The notes under the pieces were generated by a model that did no database searches, was not told the origin of the DNA, and saw nothing but the letters and a program-made list of their open reading frames with translations. From Bradyrhizobiaceae bacterium (GTDB lineage Bacteria > Pseudomonadota > Alphaproteobacteria > Rhizobiales > Xanthobacteraceae): a stretch of 38,867 nucleotides of DNA. The translations under genes were made by a program, and so were the position numbers. Positions 8,327-22,637 of the stretch are shown in pieces. The stretch spans positions 1 to 38,867 of the forward strand of contig PQAH01000078.1 of NCBI GenBank assembly GCA_003105195.1, given 5' to 3'. Positions within the stretch are counted from its first letter, which is position 1; the number at the start of each line of letters is the position of its first letter.

Positions 8327-9205
8327 ATGAGCGAGATCGATCAAGACCAGGTGCCGGGAATCTATCACCATCGCATCGGCGACATCTTGGTCACCGCGCT
8401 CAGCGACGGCTACCTCGATGTCCCACTCGACGCGATCCGCAACTTTCCGGTCGACCAGGCGCGGGATGTGCTCACCGCCAATTGCCGTCCCGTGGCGCCG
8501 CGATGTTCGGTGAACGCCTTTCTGGTCCGTTCAGGCGGGCGGCTCGCGCTCATCGAGACGGGATCGGGCAATACCATGGGCCCGACCCTGGGCTGGCTTC
8601 CCAAGAACCTGCGGCGCCTGGGGATCGACCCGGCCAAGATCGAGACCGTGCTGTTGACGCACATGCATCCCGACCATTCCAACGGCCTGACCGACGATGC
8701 CGGCGCGCCGCTGTTCCCGGAATGCGAGCTCGTCCTGCACGAGGAGGAGGTCGCGCACTGGCACGACGACGCGCGCATGGCGCGGGTGCCGGAGCGGCAG
8801 GCGGTACGCTATTTCCAGGGCGCGCGCATTCAATTCGCGCCTTATCGCGATCGCGCGCGACTGTTCCGTTCCGGCGAGGTGCTCCCGGGAATTACCGCCA
8901 TGCCGATCCCCGGGCACACGCCGGGCCATACCGCATACCTGATCTCGTCCGGCTCGGAATCACTGCTCGTCTGGGGCGACGTGGTGCACTTTCCCGATCT
9001 GCAGATTCCGCACCCGGAAGCATGCATGGAGTTCGACAGCGACTCCGCGGCCGCCGCGGCCACGCGCCGGCGCGTCTTCGACATGGTCGCGACGGACCGG
9101 CTGCTGATCGTCGGCCCGCACCTGCACTTCCCGGCGTTCTCGTACCTGGTGCGCGACGCGGGCGGTTACCGACTCCTGCCGGAACCGTGGCGGTTCGTTC
9201 CCTGA
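8327..9205 (+). CDS. MBL-fold metallo-hydrolase
   Basis: 292 residues. The metallo-beta-lactamase-fold zinc ligands are visible: THMHPDHSNG (H112, H114, D116, H117), the GHTPGHT histidine, the bridging aspartate in VWGDVVHFP, and a C-terminal histidine in VGPHLHFP. The N-terminal YHHRIGDILVTALSDGYLDVP and the region RCSVNAFLV place it with the quorum-quenching-lactonase-like / glyoxylase-II-like group. It probably hydrolyses an ester, lactone or thioester; no signal peptide is seen, so it is likely cytoplasmic. It may be co-transcribed with the PPC gene. The exact substrate is unknown. Confidence 0.9.
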   Translation: MSEIDQDQVPGIYHHRIGDILVTALSDGYLDVPLDAIRNFPVDQARDVLTANCRPVAPRCSVNAFLVRSGGRLALIETGSGNTMGPTLGWLPKNLRRLGIDPAKIETVLLTHMHPDHSNGLTDDAGAPLFPECELVLHEEEVAHWHDDARMARVPERQAVRYFQGARIQFAPYRDRARLFRSGEVLPGITAMPIPGHTPGHTAYLISSGSESLLVWGDVVHFPDLQIPHPEACMEFDSDSAAAAATRRRVFDMVATDRLLIVGPHLHFPAFSYLVRDAGGYRLLPEPWRFVP

Positions 9206-9310
9206 CACCAACCGGGCGGGATGGTGGCAAGGTGCGGTCCCGCGCTGCCCAGCCCGCGCGTCGACGCCATTCGCCGCCCGGCACCGCGCGGACCGCCGAC
9301 AGGCGCGGGC

Positions 9311-10249
9311 CTACTCGGCGCTCACGACCTGACACTGCGGGAGCGGCTTGCTCCAGTCCGGCGGCGTCTTCGCCCAGTTCTTCAGAAAGTCGACAAAGAG
9401 GCGCGTGCGTGCCGGAAGGTTCTTGCGGGTCGGATACACGACATAGATCTTGACCTCCGCCGGCTCGTACTCGGGCAGAATGACGGTGAGACGCTTTGTC
9501 TTGAGCTCCTCCGACACCGCGTAGAGCGGATGCATGGACACGCCGTGACCGTGCACCGCGGCGTTCTTGATCGCATCGCAGAAATTCGAGCCGATCGTGC
9601 CGCTCACCCGGACGGCGACCTCGCCGGTCCGGCCGGTGAAGCGCCAGATCCCGGTCGGCGACTTGAGCGTCTGGATGAGGCAGTTGTGGTCGCTCAGATC
9701 GGCCGGCGTCCTTGGCGTCCCGTGGGTGCGCAGATATTTCTCCGACGCCACCAGCACCTGCGGGGCATTGACGAGCGGCACGGCCACGTGTCCGGCGTCG
9801 CCCGGAGGCGGGCCGATGCGCAATGCCAAATCCAGACCTTGCGTGATCATGTTGCTGCTGCCGTCGTCGTGCAGCAGAACGACGCGTATCTCCGGATACA
9901 TCTCGGTAAACCTGGCGGCGAGCGGCGACAAGTGCGTGCTGCCGAAGGAGGGCGGCGTGCCGACGCGAATGATGCCGCGCGGCACCTGCACCAGTTGCCG
10001 GGAGCCTGTCTCGATATCTTCATAGAGCTGCAGCAGCAATTGACCCTGGCTCAGTGCGCGGATGCCCGCTTCGGTGAGGCGGGCATGCTTGGTGGTGCGA
10101 TTGAGCAGTGTCACCCCGAGCGTACGCTCGAGCCAGGCGACGTGCTTGGTGATGGTCGCCTTGGAAATGCCGAGCCGATGGGCCGCACTGGTAAAGCTGC
10201 CATCGCGCGCGACCTCAACGAAGACCTCAATGCAGCGAAGGCGATCCAT
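9311..10249 (-). CDS. LysR-family transcriptional regulator
   Basis: 312 residues from ATG 10249 (MDRLRCIEVFVEVARDGSF), the standard LysR start; the longer upstream frame is not family-like. The N-terminal winged HTH covers about residues 1-60, with GSFTSAAHRLGISKATITKHVAWLE as the helix-turn-helix and TRLT-like TKHARLTEAG closing it. The rest is a periplasmic-binding-protein-like effector domain. It converges on the MBL hydrolase gene. LysR proteins usually regulate a divergent gene; the divergent neighbour here is the LuxR-type regulator 278 bp away, so its target is uncertain. Confidence 0.92.
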   Translation of the reverse strand: MDRLRCIEVFVEVARDGSFTSAAHRLGISKATITKHVAWLERTLGVTLLNRTTKHARLTEAGIRALSQGQLLLQLYEDIETGSRQLVQVPRGIIRVGTPPSFGSTHLSPLAARFTEMYPEIRVVLLHDDGSSNMITQGLDLALRIGPPPGDAGHVAVPLVNAPQVLVASEKYLRTHGTPRTPADLSDHNCLIQTLKSPTGIWRFTGRTGEVAVRVSGTIGSNFCDAIKNAAVHGHGVSMHPLYAVSEELKTKRLTVILPEYEPAEVKIYVVYPTRKNLPARTRLFVDFLKNWAKTPPDWSKPLPQCQVVSAE

Positions 10250-10527
10250 CGTGTCCCATGTCCCCCGATCGCAACCGCACGCGTCGACCCGCATGCGCGC
10301 AGCCGAAACCATGCTCCAGGAACCCGTTGAACACAACCGTCGGCCATCCCGGGGTTGCACGGCTTCGGGATGGCGCGGAAGCGCATGCGGTTCTTCGAGC
10401 AGGTCGAACGGCGCGGAACCCCGCGCCCGTCGAGCCGGTGCGTCATCAGGTAGAATGCCATCCGCAATGACGCCTGTGGTCGATCTGGTGCCGCGCAGCG
10501 CCCTGCGCTAGCTTTTTCCGGACGCGC

Positions 10528-11670
10528 GTGGATTCCCCGATGAACGCAGTTCGCGCCGAGGCGGCCGGGCAGGTGGTGCAGCGGTTCTTCGAGGCCGCGG
10601 CCCTCCCCGAGCTGTGGCCGAGCGCGCTGCACGAGCTGGCGCAGGCCTGCGGCGCCGAGGGCGCGGCCGCGCATTCCTCCGACGGGCTCGAGACCTTCGC
10701 GACCGTGGGCTCGCCCGGCCTCGCCGAGCTGCACGAGAACTTCCTCAGGCGCTGGCGCGCGCCGGAGCTCAACTCGCACCGCGCGCGCGGCATCGCCCTC
10801 CTCGCGCGCGGCTGGCGCGGCGCGCTCACCGAGCAGGACTGCTTCACGCCGGAAGCGCTGGCGCGCGACGCGTTCCAGCAGGACTTCTTCGTGCGCTCCG
10901 GCTTCTCGTCCTTTGCGGGGATCATCCTGGCGAAGTCGCCGGAGCTCACCCTCTCGGTCTCGATCATCCGGCGGCTGCACCAGGGCCCCTATTCGGGCAG
11001 CGAGGTCGCCTTCGTCAACGCGCTCGCCGCGCATCTGCGCACCGCGAGCGCGATCGCGCTGCGCTTCGGCCTGGAATCGACGCGCCGCCTCGCCGACGCC
11101 TTCGCGACGATGGGGCAGCCGGTGGCGCTGGTCGGCCGCGCCGGCCGCGTGATCCACATGAATGCGCGCTTCGAGCGGCTCGTCGGCGATGCGATCTTCG
11201 TCAAAAGCGGGCGGCTCACGGCCTGGCGCGGCCGCAGCCAGGCGGAGCTTTCGGCGGCGATCGCGCGCGCCATCGGCCACGACGGCACGCTGCGCGCCCC
11301 ACTCGCGCCCGTGGTGCTGCCGCGGCGCGCGGGACTGCGGCCGCTGGTCGCGCACGTGATGCCGGTCGTCGGGCAGGCGCGCGACCTGATGCACCTGGTC
11401 GCCGCGGTCGTGACGCTGACCGACCTCGGCGACACCGCGCAGGCGCCCGCCGAGGAGATCCTGATCGACGCCTTCGGGCTCACTCCCGCCGAGGCGCAGC
11501 TCGCCGCCCTGATCGCGACCGGCAAGAGCCTGCCCGAGATCGCCCGCGCGCGCCGCGTCGCGCACGAGACGCTGCGCAGCCGGCTCAAGTCCGTGTTCGA
11601 CAAGACCGGCACCGGCCGCCAGACCGAGCTCGCGCTGCTGGTGGCGCGGCTCTCGAGGCATTCCGCCTGA
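10528..11670 (+). CDS. LuxR-type HTH transcriptional regulator with N-terminal sensor region
   Basis: 380 residues from GTG 10528, or 376 from ATG 10540; neither has a strong ribosome binding site, so the start is uncertain. The C-terminal 60 residues form a GerE/LuxR-type HTH: FGLTPAEAQLAALIATGKSLPEIARARRVAHETLRSRLKSVFDKTG, ending QTELALLVARL. The first 300 residues have no recognised motif but include a PAS-like stretch around PVALVGRAGRVIHMNARFERL. This architecture is common in alphaproteobacterial solo LuxR proteins that are not obviously quorum sensors. Its ligand and targets are unknown; the glycerol operon lies downstream on the same strand. Confidence 0.88.
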   Translation: MDSPMNAVRAEAAGQVVQRFFEAAALPELWPSALHELAQACGAEGAAAHSSDGLETFATVGSPGLAELHENFLRRWRAPELNSHRARGIALLARGWRGALTEQDCFTPEALARDAFQQDFFVRSGFSSFAGIILAKSPELTLSVSIIRRLHQGPYSGSEVAFVNALAAHLRTASAIALRFGLESTRRLADAFATMGQPVALVGRAGRVIHMNARFERLVGDAIFVKSGRLTAWRGRSQAELSAAIARAIGHDGTLRAPLAPVVLPRRAGLRPLVAHVMPVVGQARDLMHLVAAVVTLTDLGDTAQAPAEEILIDAFGLTPAEAQLAALIATGKSLPEIARARRVAHETLRSRLKSVFDKTGTGRQTELALLVARLSRHSA

Positions 11671-11784
11671 CGTGATCGGCTGCGCAACGACGGCTCACCG
11701 GCCGGCAGCCGGCCTATGGACATCGCGCGGCTTGTTGTCCAAGAGAGCGCCGCCGCATGCCCACTTGCGGCCGGAGAGGTCAGC

Positions 11785-12708
11785 TTGGTCGCGCGCAGGG
11801 TCCGTCTCGCCATCGTGGTCGCCGCGGGGATCGGCGTCGGCCTGCGCGCCGCGCCCGCGCCCGCGCAGGAAGCCGTGCGGGCGGCGCCGGTGAACCTCAT
11901 GGCGGCGGTCGCGCGGACCGCGGCCGAGCCGGGGTGGCGCCTGGAGCCGCTCGCGGACGGGCGGCTCGCCGCCATCGGCGTGAGCCGCGCGGGCGAGGTC
12001 ACGCAAGTGATCGGGATTGCCTGCGGCACGAGCCACCGGCCCGAGGTGGCGGTCGACGCGCGCGGCGCCGTGTCCATGCCACGCGCCTTCGTGATCGAGG
12101 CCGGCGGACGACTGGCCGCGATTCCAATCGCGCCGTCGGGCGCGAGCACGCAGGGCGCGGATGCACTCCTGGACGCGATCGCGGTCACGCCCGACGGCGC
12201 GCTCGATCTCGCGCTCGACGACCGCGCCTTCCCGACCGGCGGTGCGCGCGAGGCGCTCGAGCCGGTGTGGAAGCAGTGCGAGCAGCTGTTCGGCTGGCGC
12301 ATCACGGATCCGGACCCGCAGCAGCTGGTCTGGTCCTATGTGCCGGGACCGTCCGAGCCGACGCTGGCATTCAAGGGCCCGCGCAGCGACGCGGTCGCGG
12401 CGGCGATCGCCTGCGATCCGAACCGCGGCGCCGTCACGCTGCGCGTGGCCGACCTGATCAGGGCCGGCCGCAGGCCGCAACCGCTGCGCTTCACGCTGGA
12501 GGCGAGCGGCGAGAGCTTCACGATCGCCGGGCAGGCGGTCGCGCCGGGCCTGGCGACCGGCACCTTGGCGGCACCCGACAGGCTGCTGGGCGCGCTCGCG
12601 GACGCGGCGCGGATCACGGTGCGCGCGAGGGCCGCCTCGGTGACCCTGCCGGCCCAGGTGCTGCGGATCCTGCTCCCCCGCTTCCGGCACGCCTGCGCCC
12701 TCCCCTAG
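11785..12708 (+). CDS. exported protein of unknown function
   Basis: 307 residues from a TTG start. TTG 11785 is preferred to ATG 11716 because GGAGAGG (11773-11779) lies 5 nt before it and the protein then opens directly with a signal peptide (VARRVRLAIVVAAGIGVGL..., cleavage probably after APAQ). The mature part is Ala/Arg/Pro-rich with no domain I recognise. Two cysteines (IACGTSH, IACDPN) might form a disulphide in the periplasm. It sits between the LuxR-type regulator and glpR, with 62 bp to the latter, but nothing links it functionally to glycerol. Confidence 0.7.
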   Translation: MVARRVRLAIVVAAGIGVGLRAAPAPAQEAVRAAPVNLMAAVARTAAEPGWRLEPLADGRLAAIGVSRAGEVTQVIGIACGTSHRPEVAVDARGAVSMPRAFVIEAGGRLAAIPIAPSGASTQGADALLDAIAVTPDGALDLALDDRAFPTGGAREALEPVWKQCEQLFGWRITDPDPQQLVWSYVPGPSEPTLAFKGPRSDAVAAAIACDPNRGAVTLRVADLIRAGRRPQPLRFTLEASGESFTIAGQAVAPGLATGTLAAPDRLLGALADAARITVRARAASVTLPAQVLRILLPRFRHACALP

Positions 12709-12728
12709 GCCTGCCATTCGCAGCAGCC

Positions 12729-12751
12729 TTTCGTTATGATAGGAACCGAAA
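12729..12751 (+). promoter_or_regulatory. glpR promoter with candidate GlpR operator
   Basis: An inverted repeat TTTCG (12729-12733) and CGAAA (12747-12751) brackets a TATGAT -10 box (12735-12740); the -35 region is weak (CTGCCA-like). The same TTCG core recurs in front of glpD. This suggests GlpR represses its own gene by covering the -10 region. The operator call rests on shared motif only. Confidence 0.45.
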
Positions 12752-12770
12752 CCAATTCGAGGATCGGGGC

Positions 12771-13568
12771 ATGAACGACGCCTTCCCGCTGCGCCAGCGC
12801 GAGATCCTGGCCCTCGCCCGCGCCCAGGGGCGGGTCAGCGTGGACAGCCTCGCGGCGCGCTTCGAGGTGACGCCGCAGACCATCCGCAAGGACCTGAACG
12901 AGCTGTGCGACCGGCGGCTGATGTCGCGCGTGCACGGCGGCGCGATCGTGGCCTCGGGCGTGGAGAACATCGCCTACGAGGCGCGGCGCTTCATCGCCCA
13001 GGCCGAGAAGCGCGCGATCGGCGCGGCGGCCGCGCGGCTGATTCCCAACAGCGCCTCGCTGTTCATCAATATCGGCACCACCACCGAGGAGGTCGCGCGC
13101 GCGCTCGACGGGCACGAGGACCTGCTGGTGATCACCAACAATCTCAACGTCGCCAACCTGCTCTACCGGCACCCGCGCATCGACGTGATCATGGCGGGCG
13201 GCCCGGTGCGGCGCGCCGACGGCGCCGTGATCGGCTCGGCGGCGGTCGACTTCGTGCGCCAGTTCAAGGTCGACACCGCGGTGATCGGCGCCTCGGCGAT
13301 CGACGAGGACGGCGCCCTGCTCGACTTCGACGTGCGCGAGGTGCGGGTGTCGCGCGCCATCATCGAGAACGCGCGGCGCGTGATGCTGGTGGCCGACCGC
13401 TCCAAGCTCGAGCGCTCGGCGCCGGTGCGCATCGGGCACTTGAGCGAGGTCGACACCTTCGTCACCGACGAGCTCGCCTCGCCGACCCTGCGCGACGTCT
13501 GCCGCAGCCATACCGTGGAGGTCGTCGAGGTCGGCGCGGTCATGGACGAAGCGGCCGGTACCGCATAG
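12771..13568 (+). CDS. glpR: DeoR-family regulator GlpR
   Basis: 265 residues from ATG 12771; the much longer upstream frame is a shadow of the preceding gene. The N-terminal DeoR HTH is LRQREILALARAQGRVSVDSLAARFEVTPQTIRKDLNELCDRRL, followed by MSRVHGGAIV. The C-terminal sugar-phosphate sensor domain (DeoRC) has NIGTTTEEVARAL, VITNNLNVANLL, DTAVIGASAID and LVADRSKLER. The family represses genes until glycerol 3-phosphate binds. It lies 103 bp upstream of glpD on the same strand, and candidate operators lie before both genes. Confidence 0.93.
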   Translation: MNDAFPLRQREILALARAQGRVSVDSLAARFEVTPQTIRKDLNELCDRRLMSRVHGGAIVASGVENIAYEARRFIAQAEKRAIGAAAARLIPNSASLFINIGTTTEEVARALDGHEDLLVITNNLNVANLLYRHPRIDVIMAGGPVRRADGAVIGSAAVDFVRQFKVDTAVIGASAIDEDGALLDFDVREVRVSRAIIENARRVMLVADRSKLERSAPVRIGHLSEVDTFVTDELASPTLRDVCRSHTVEVVEVGAVMDEAAGTA

Positions 13569-13587
13569 CGAGATTATTTTCTTTCTC

Positions 13588-13647
13588 TTTCGCCCCGTTG
13601 CTTTCGCTTTTGGCTTCGCTTAAAGTTCGTTTGACGCCAGAAACGAA
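13588..13647 (+). promoter_or_regulatory. glpD operon promoter and GlpR operator array
   Basis: TTGCTT (13598-13603), a 17-bp spacer and TAAAGT (13621-13626) form a plausible promoter. Four TTCG cores begin at 13589, 13603, 13615 and 13626, spaced 11-14 bp. The last belongs to a clean inverted repeat TTCGTTT (13626-13632), 8-bp spacer, AAACGAA (13641-13647). DeoR-family repressors bind such repeated TTCG half-sites, so this is the probable GlpR control region for the glycerol operon. Confidence 0.6.
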
Positions 13648-13671
13648 AATCGGCGATGCGGGGAGGAAGAC

Positions 13672-15198
13672 GTGGCGCAGGGCACGCCGGCCTACGATCT
13701 CGCCATCATCGGCGGCGGGGTGAACGGCTGCGGCATCGCCCGCGACGCCGCCGGCCGCGGCGCCTCGGTGGTCCTGCTCGAGCAGGCCGACCTCGCGAGC
13801 GGCACCTCCTCGGCCTCGACCAAGCTGATCCATGGCGGCCTGCGCTATCTCGAGCATTACGAGTTCCGCCTGGTGCGCGAGGCGCTGCGCGAGCGCGACG
13901 TGCTGTGGCGGCTGGCGCCGCACATCATCTGGCCGATGCGGTTCGTTCTCCCCCATCACCGGGCATTGCGGCCGCGATGGTTCCTGCGCATCGGCCTTTT
14001 TCTCTACGACCACCTCGGCGGAAGCCTGCTGCCCCGCAGCCGCGGCCTGGACCTGAGCGCGGACGCGGCCGGCGTGCCGCTCAAGCCGACCTTCCGGCAC
14101 GCCTTCGAATATTCCGACTGCTGGGTCGAGGACGCACGCCTGGTCGTGCTCAACGCGCGCGACGCCGCCGACCGCGGCGCCGAGATCCGCACACGCGCGC
14201 GCGTCGTCGATGCGGCGCGCGGCGCCGACCACTGGCGGCTGACGGTCGAGAGCGCGCGTCACGGGCGCCAGCAGGTCGCGGCCCGTACCCTGGTCAACGC
14301 CGCCGGCCCCTGGGCCGGGACCGTGCACCGGCAGATGACCCACAGCCAGACGCCCGCCCCGGTGCGCCTCGTGCAGGGCAGCCACATCGTGGTGCCGCGG
14401 CTGTTCGAGCACGAGCGTTGCTACATCTTCCAGAACGCCGACGCGCGCATCGTGTTCGCGATCCCGTTCGAGCGCGACTTCACCCTGATCGGCACCACCG
14501 ACCGCGACTACGAGGGCGACCCGGCGGCGGTCGCGGCGAGCCCGGAGGAGATCGCCTATCTGTGCGCGGCGGTCTCGGAATATTTCCGCAAGACGATCAC
14601 CCCGGCCGACGTGGTGCTGAGCTATTCGGGCGTGCGCCCGCTCTACGACGACGGCGCCTCCAAGGCCCAGGAAGCGACGCGCGACTACGTGCTGCATCTC
14701 GACGCACCGTCCGGCGCAGCGCCGCTGCTCTCGGTGTTCGGCGGCAAGATCACGACCTACCGGCGGCTCGCCGAGCTCGCGCTCGGCCAGCTGAAGGGAT
14801 TCCTGCCCGCGGCGGAACGGCCGGCCTGGACCGGCACGGCGCCGCTGCCGGGCGGCGACTTCCCGCACAACGGCTACGACGAGCTCGTCGCCGAGACCCA
14901 GCGCGCGCATCCGTATCTGGCGCCCGCCCATGCGGCGCGCCTGGTGCGCGCCTACGGCACGCGCGCCGCGCGCCTGCTCGACGGGATCCGCGCGGCCGCG
15001 GACCTCGGCCAGGTGTTCGGCCACGATCTCACGGAGCGGGAGGTGACCTACCTGATGACGCAGGAATGGGCCGAGACCGCGGACGACGTGCTGTGGCGCC
15101 GCTCCAAGCTGGCGCTGCGCTTCACGCCCGCACAGAAGAGCGCCCTCGACCAGTTCATGCAGGACGGCGCGCAACGCGCCGCCTCCTCGGCGGCTTGA
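13672..15198 (+). CDS. glpD: glycerol-3-phosphate dehydrogenase, FAD-dependent
   Basis: 508 residues from GTG 13672, with GGGGAGGAAG as ribosome binding site. It oxidises glycerol 3-phosphate to dihydroxyacetone phosphate at the inner membrane and passes electrons to quinone. The dinucleotide-binding motif is LAIIGGGVNGCGIARDAAGRG; next come the DAO-family TSSASTKLIHGGLRYLE and, further on, TLIGTTDRDYEGDP and GGKITTYRRLAELAL. The C-terminal DAO_C domain is present, so the length is complete. It heads the operon; glpS starts 7 bp after its stop. Confidence 0.96.
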   Translation: MAQGTPAYDLAIIGGGVNGCGIARDAAGRGASVVLLEQADLASGTSSASTKLIHGGLRYLEHYEFRLVREALRERDVLWRLAPHIIWPMRFVLPHHRALRPRWFLRIGLFLYDHLGGSLLPRSRGLDLSADAAGVPLKPTFRHAFEYSDCWVEDARLVVLNARDAADRGAEIRTRARVVDAARGADHWRLTVESARHGRQQVAARTLVNAAGPWAGTVHRQMTHSQTPAPVRLVQGSHIVVPRLFEHERCYIFQNADARIVFAIPFERDFTLIGTTDRDYEGDPAAVAASPEEIAYLCAAVSEYFRKTITPADVVLSYSGVRPLYDDGASKAQEATRDYVLHLDAPSGAAPLLSVFGGKITTYRRLAELALGQLKGFLPAAERPAWTGTAPLPGGDFPHNGYDELVAETQRAHPYLAPAHAARLVRAYGTRAARLLDGIRAAADLGQVFGHDLTEREVTYLMTQEWAETADDVLWRRSKLALRFTPAQKSALDQFMQDGAQRAASSAA

Positions 15199-15205
15199 GG
15201 CGGCC

Positions 15206-16306
<1,101 letters not shown>

Positions 16307-16310
16307 CGCC

Positions 16311-19170
<2,860 letters not shown>

Positions 19171-19182
19171 GGAGAGAACGCC

Positions 19183-19467
19183 GTGCAGCAATTCGCGTGG
19201 ATGGCGTGGACCTGGCAGACGGCGCTGTTCTTCGCCGGCATCGCGGCGCTGCTCGCGACCATGACGCTGCTCGCGGCGTTGCGTCCCGAGACGGAGCGGT
19301 TCGGCGTGCTGCGGATCCCGACCACGCGCGGCGACCGGCTGTTCCTGTCGCTGGTCGGCAGCGCCTTCATCCATCTCGCCTGGCTCGGCCTCGCCGGGCC
19401 GGACCACATGTGGGGCGCGGCCGTGCTGTCGCTCGCCTATGCGGGCGCCGTGTTCCGCTGGGTGTGA
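19183..19467 (+). CDS. glpU: small integral membrane protein, DUF2160 family
   Basis: 94 residues from GTG 19183 with GGGAGAG upstream. Three hydrophobic segments are visible: WQTALFFAGIAALLATMTLLAAL, LFLSLVGSAFIHLAWLGLA and MWGAAVLSLAYAGAVF, with the conserved RFGVLRIPTTRGDRLFLSL between the first two. Members of this family occur at this place in rhizobial glycerol operons, between the permeases and the binding protein; their function is not established. It may be an accessory subunit of the importer. Confidence 0.85.
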   Translation: MQQFAWMAWTWQTALFFAGIAALLATMTLLAALRPETERFGVLRIPTTRGDRLFLSLVGSAFIHLAWLGLAGPDHMWGAAVLSLAYAGAVFRWV

Positions 19468-19480
19468 GGGGCAAGGGGGA

Positions 19481-19504
19481 CCTTCCGGCGGTGGCGCCGG
19501 GAGG
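19481..19504 (+). promoter_or_regulatory. intercistronic stem-loop between glpU and glpV
   Basis: A 10-bp stem CCTTCCGGCG / CGCCGGGAGG (one G-U pair in RNA) with the loop GTGG lies in the 86-bp gap. It is not followed by a T run, so it is not a plain terminator. It could stabilise or separately maintain the downstream glpV message; inference only. Confidence 0.5.
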
Positions 19505-19553
19505 GGGACTGCAACCGATCGGCGCGACCGATCACAACATGGGAGGATACGAC

Positions 19554-21311
<1,758 letters not shown>

Positions 21312-21339
21312 TCGACACGGCCGATCCCCCGGTCGTCGA

Positions 21340-21366
21340 GGCGGGAGGGCTCCCTCCCGCCTTTTT
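21340..21366 (+). terminator. intrinsic terminator of the glycerol operon
   Basis: GGCGGGAGGG (21340-21349) and CCCTCCCGCC (21352-21361) are perfectly complementary and are followed at once by TTTTT. It lies 28 bp after the glpV stop. This is a textbook factor-independent terminator. Confidence 0.92.
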
Positions 21367-21473
21367 CATGCCCGCCCGGTCGATCATCACATTCGCGGCA
21401 GCGCCGCATCGGCGCTTGCGACCGCCCGGCGATCGGCGGCAAGAATGGTGCCTCGAAACAGGGTCGCTCGCGC

Positions 21474-22406
21474 ATGGTCGGATCGCTGCTTCTGCGCACG
21501 CTCGTCACGCTGCTCGCCCTCATGGCCTGCGCGCAAGCCGCGGAGCCCGTGTTTCCCGAGGGCTCGCGCCTCGGCCTCGTCCCGCCGGCCGGGATGCAGC
21601 CGAGCCGGAGCTTCCAGGGCTTCGAGGATCCGGAACGCCGCGCCGCGATCTTCCTCGCCGAGCAGGCCGCGGAGAGCTACGCGAAGATCGCCGGCGACTT
21701 CAGCCTCGCGGAGATGCGCGCGGGCGGCATGGAGGTGATCGTCCGCGAGGAGCGTCCCGGCGGCGTGCTCGCCGGGGTGCGCCAGCGGATCGGGCCGGAC
21801 CTGATCACCAAGTGGGCGCTGGTCGCGCGCATGGACGACATCACGGCGGTGGCGATCGCGGTGGTGCCGGAGAGTGCCCGCACCAGCTATCCGGACGCCG
21901 TGCTGCGCGCGGCGGTGGCGAGCCTGACGGTGCGTGCGAAGCTCCCGGTCGCGCAGCTCATCGCGCTCCTGCCCTACCGGATCGACGACCTCGGCGGTTT
22001 CCGGCTCATGCGGGCGAGCCCGGACGGCACCGCGATCCTGACGCTCGGGCCGAAGGACACGCCGCTGCCGGTGGAGCAGCCCTACCTGATGATCGCGCTG
22101 CGTCCCGGGACGGCGCCGCAGCCGGAGGACCGCGACCGCTTCGCCCAGCGCGCGCTCGCGAGCTTCACGAGCTTCCGCGGCACGCGCCAGGTCTCCTCCG
22201 AGGAGATCCGCGTCGGCGGCGCGCCGGGCCACGAGATCATCGCCGAGAGCCGGGACCAGAAGACCCAGGACGAGCTCATGATGGTGCAGTGGCTGCGCTT
22301 CGGGACAGCCGGCTACCTGCAGGTCTTCGGCATCGCGCGCAAGGACGCGTGGGAGGCGGTGCTGCCGCGCATGCGCGCGGTGCGCGACGCCGTGGAGCGG
22401 AAGTGA
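21474..22406 (+). CDS. exported protein of unknown function
   Basis: 310 residues, starting with a signal peptide (MVGSLLLRTLVTLLALMACAQA, cleavage likely before AEPVF). The mature part contains two similar-looking blocks, each with the pattern 'LVPPAGMQPSRSFQGFEDPERRAAIFL' or 'RLMRASPDGTAILTLG', and alternates charged and hydrophobic stretches as in a compact alpha/beta periplasmic fold. I recognise no named domain. It stands alone after the glycerol terminator, with a 231-bp region to the convergent next gene. No function is proposed. Confidence 0.8.
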   Translation: MVGSLLLRTLVTLLALMACAQAAEPVFPEGSRLGLVPPAGMQPSRSFQGFEDPERRAAIFLAEQAAESYAKIAGDFSLAEMRAGGMEVIVREERPGGVLAGVRQRIGPDLITKWALVARMDDITAVAIAVVPESARTSYPDAVLRAAVASLTVRAKLPVAQLIALLPYRIDDLGGFRLMRASPDGTAILTLGPKDTPLPVEQPYLMIALRPGTAPQPEDRDRFAQRALASFTSFRGTRQVSSEEIRVGGAPGHEIIAESRDQKTQDELMMVQWLRFGTAGYLQVFGIARKDAWEAVLPRMRAVRDAVERK

Positions 22407-22637
22407 CGAACGGGCGTTCGGCCAAGCTCTTGATTTTCCTCGACCCGATCCTTGAGTTGCGTCCCTACGCACCGGAACCTGAGGAATCGTGGGGCGGCGC
22501 CGGGAGGGCGACGGATGCGGCCGGGCGCAGAACTCCGACGGTGAGTTTTTCGCCGATTTTGCGTGTTCCCGTCCATGCGGACGCGGCCGTTGTGAACATT
22601 ATTGACAGGCAGCATCGCCGGGACCGGCAGGACCGCC

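Noticed and set aside
9206..9310. Terminator between the MBL hydrolase and the LysR gene
   Set aside because: GC-rich short inverted repeats are present but no T run follows on either strand.
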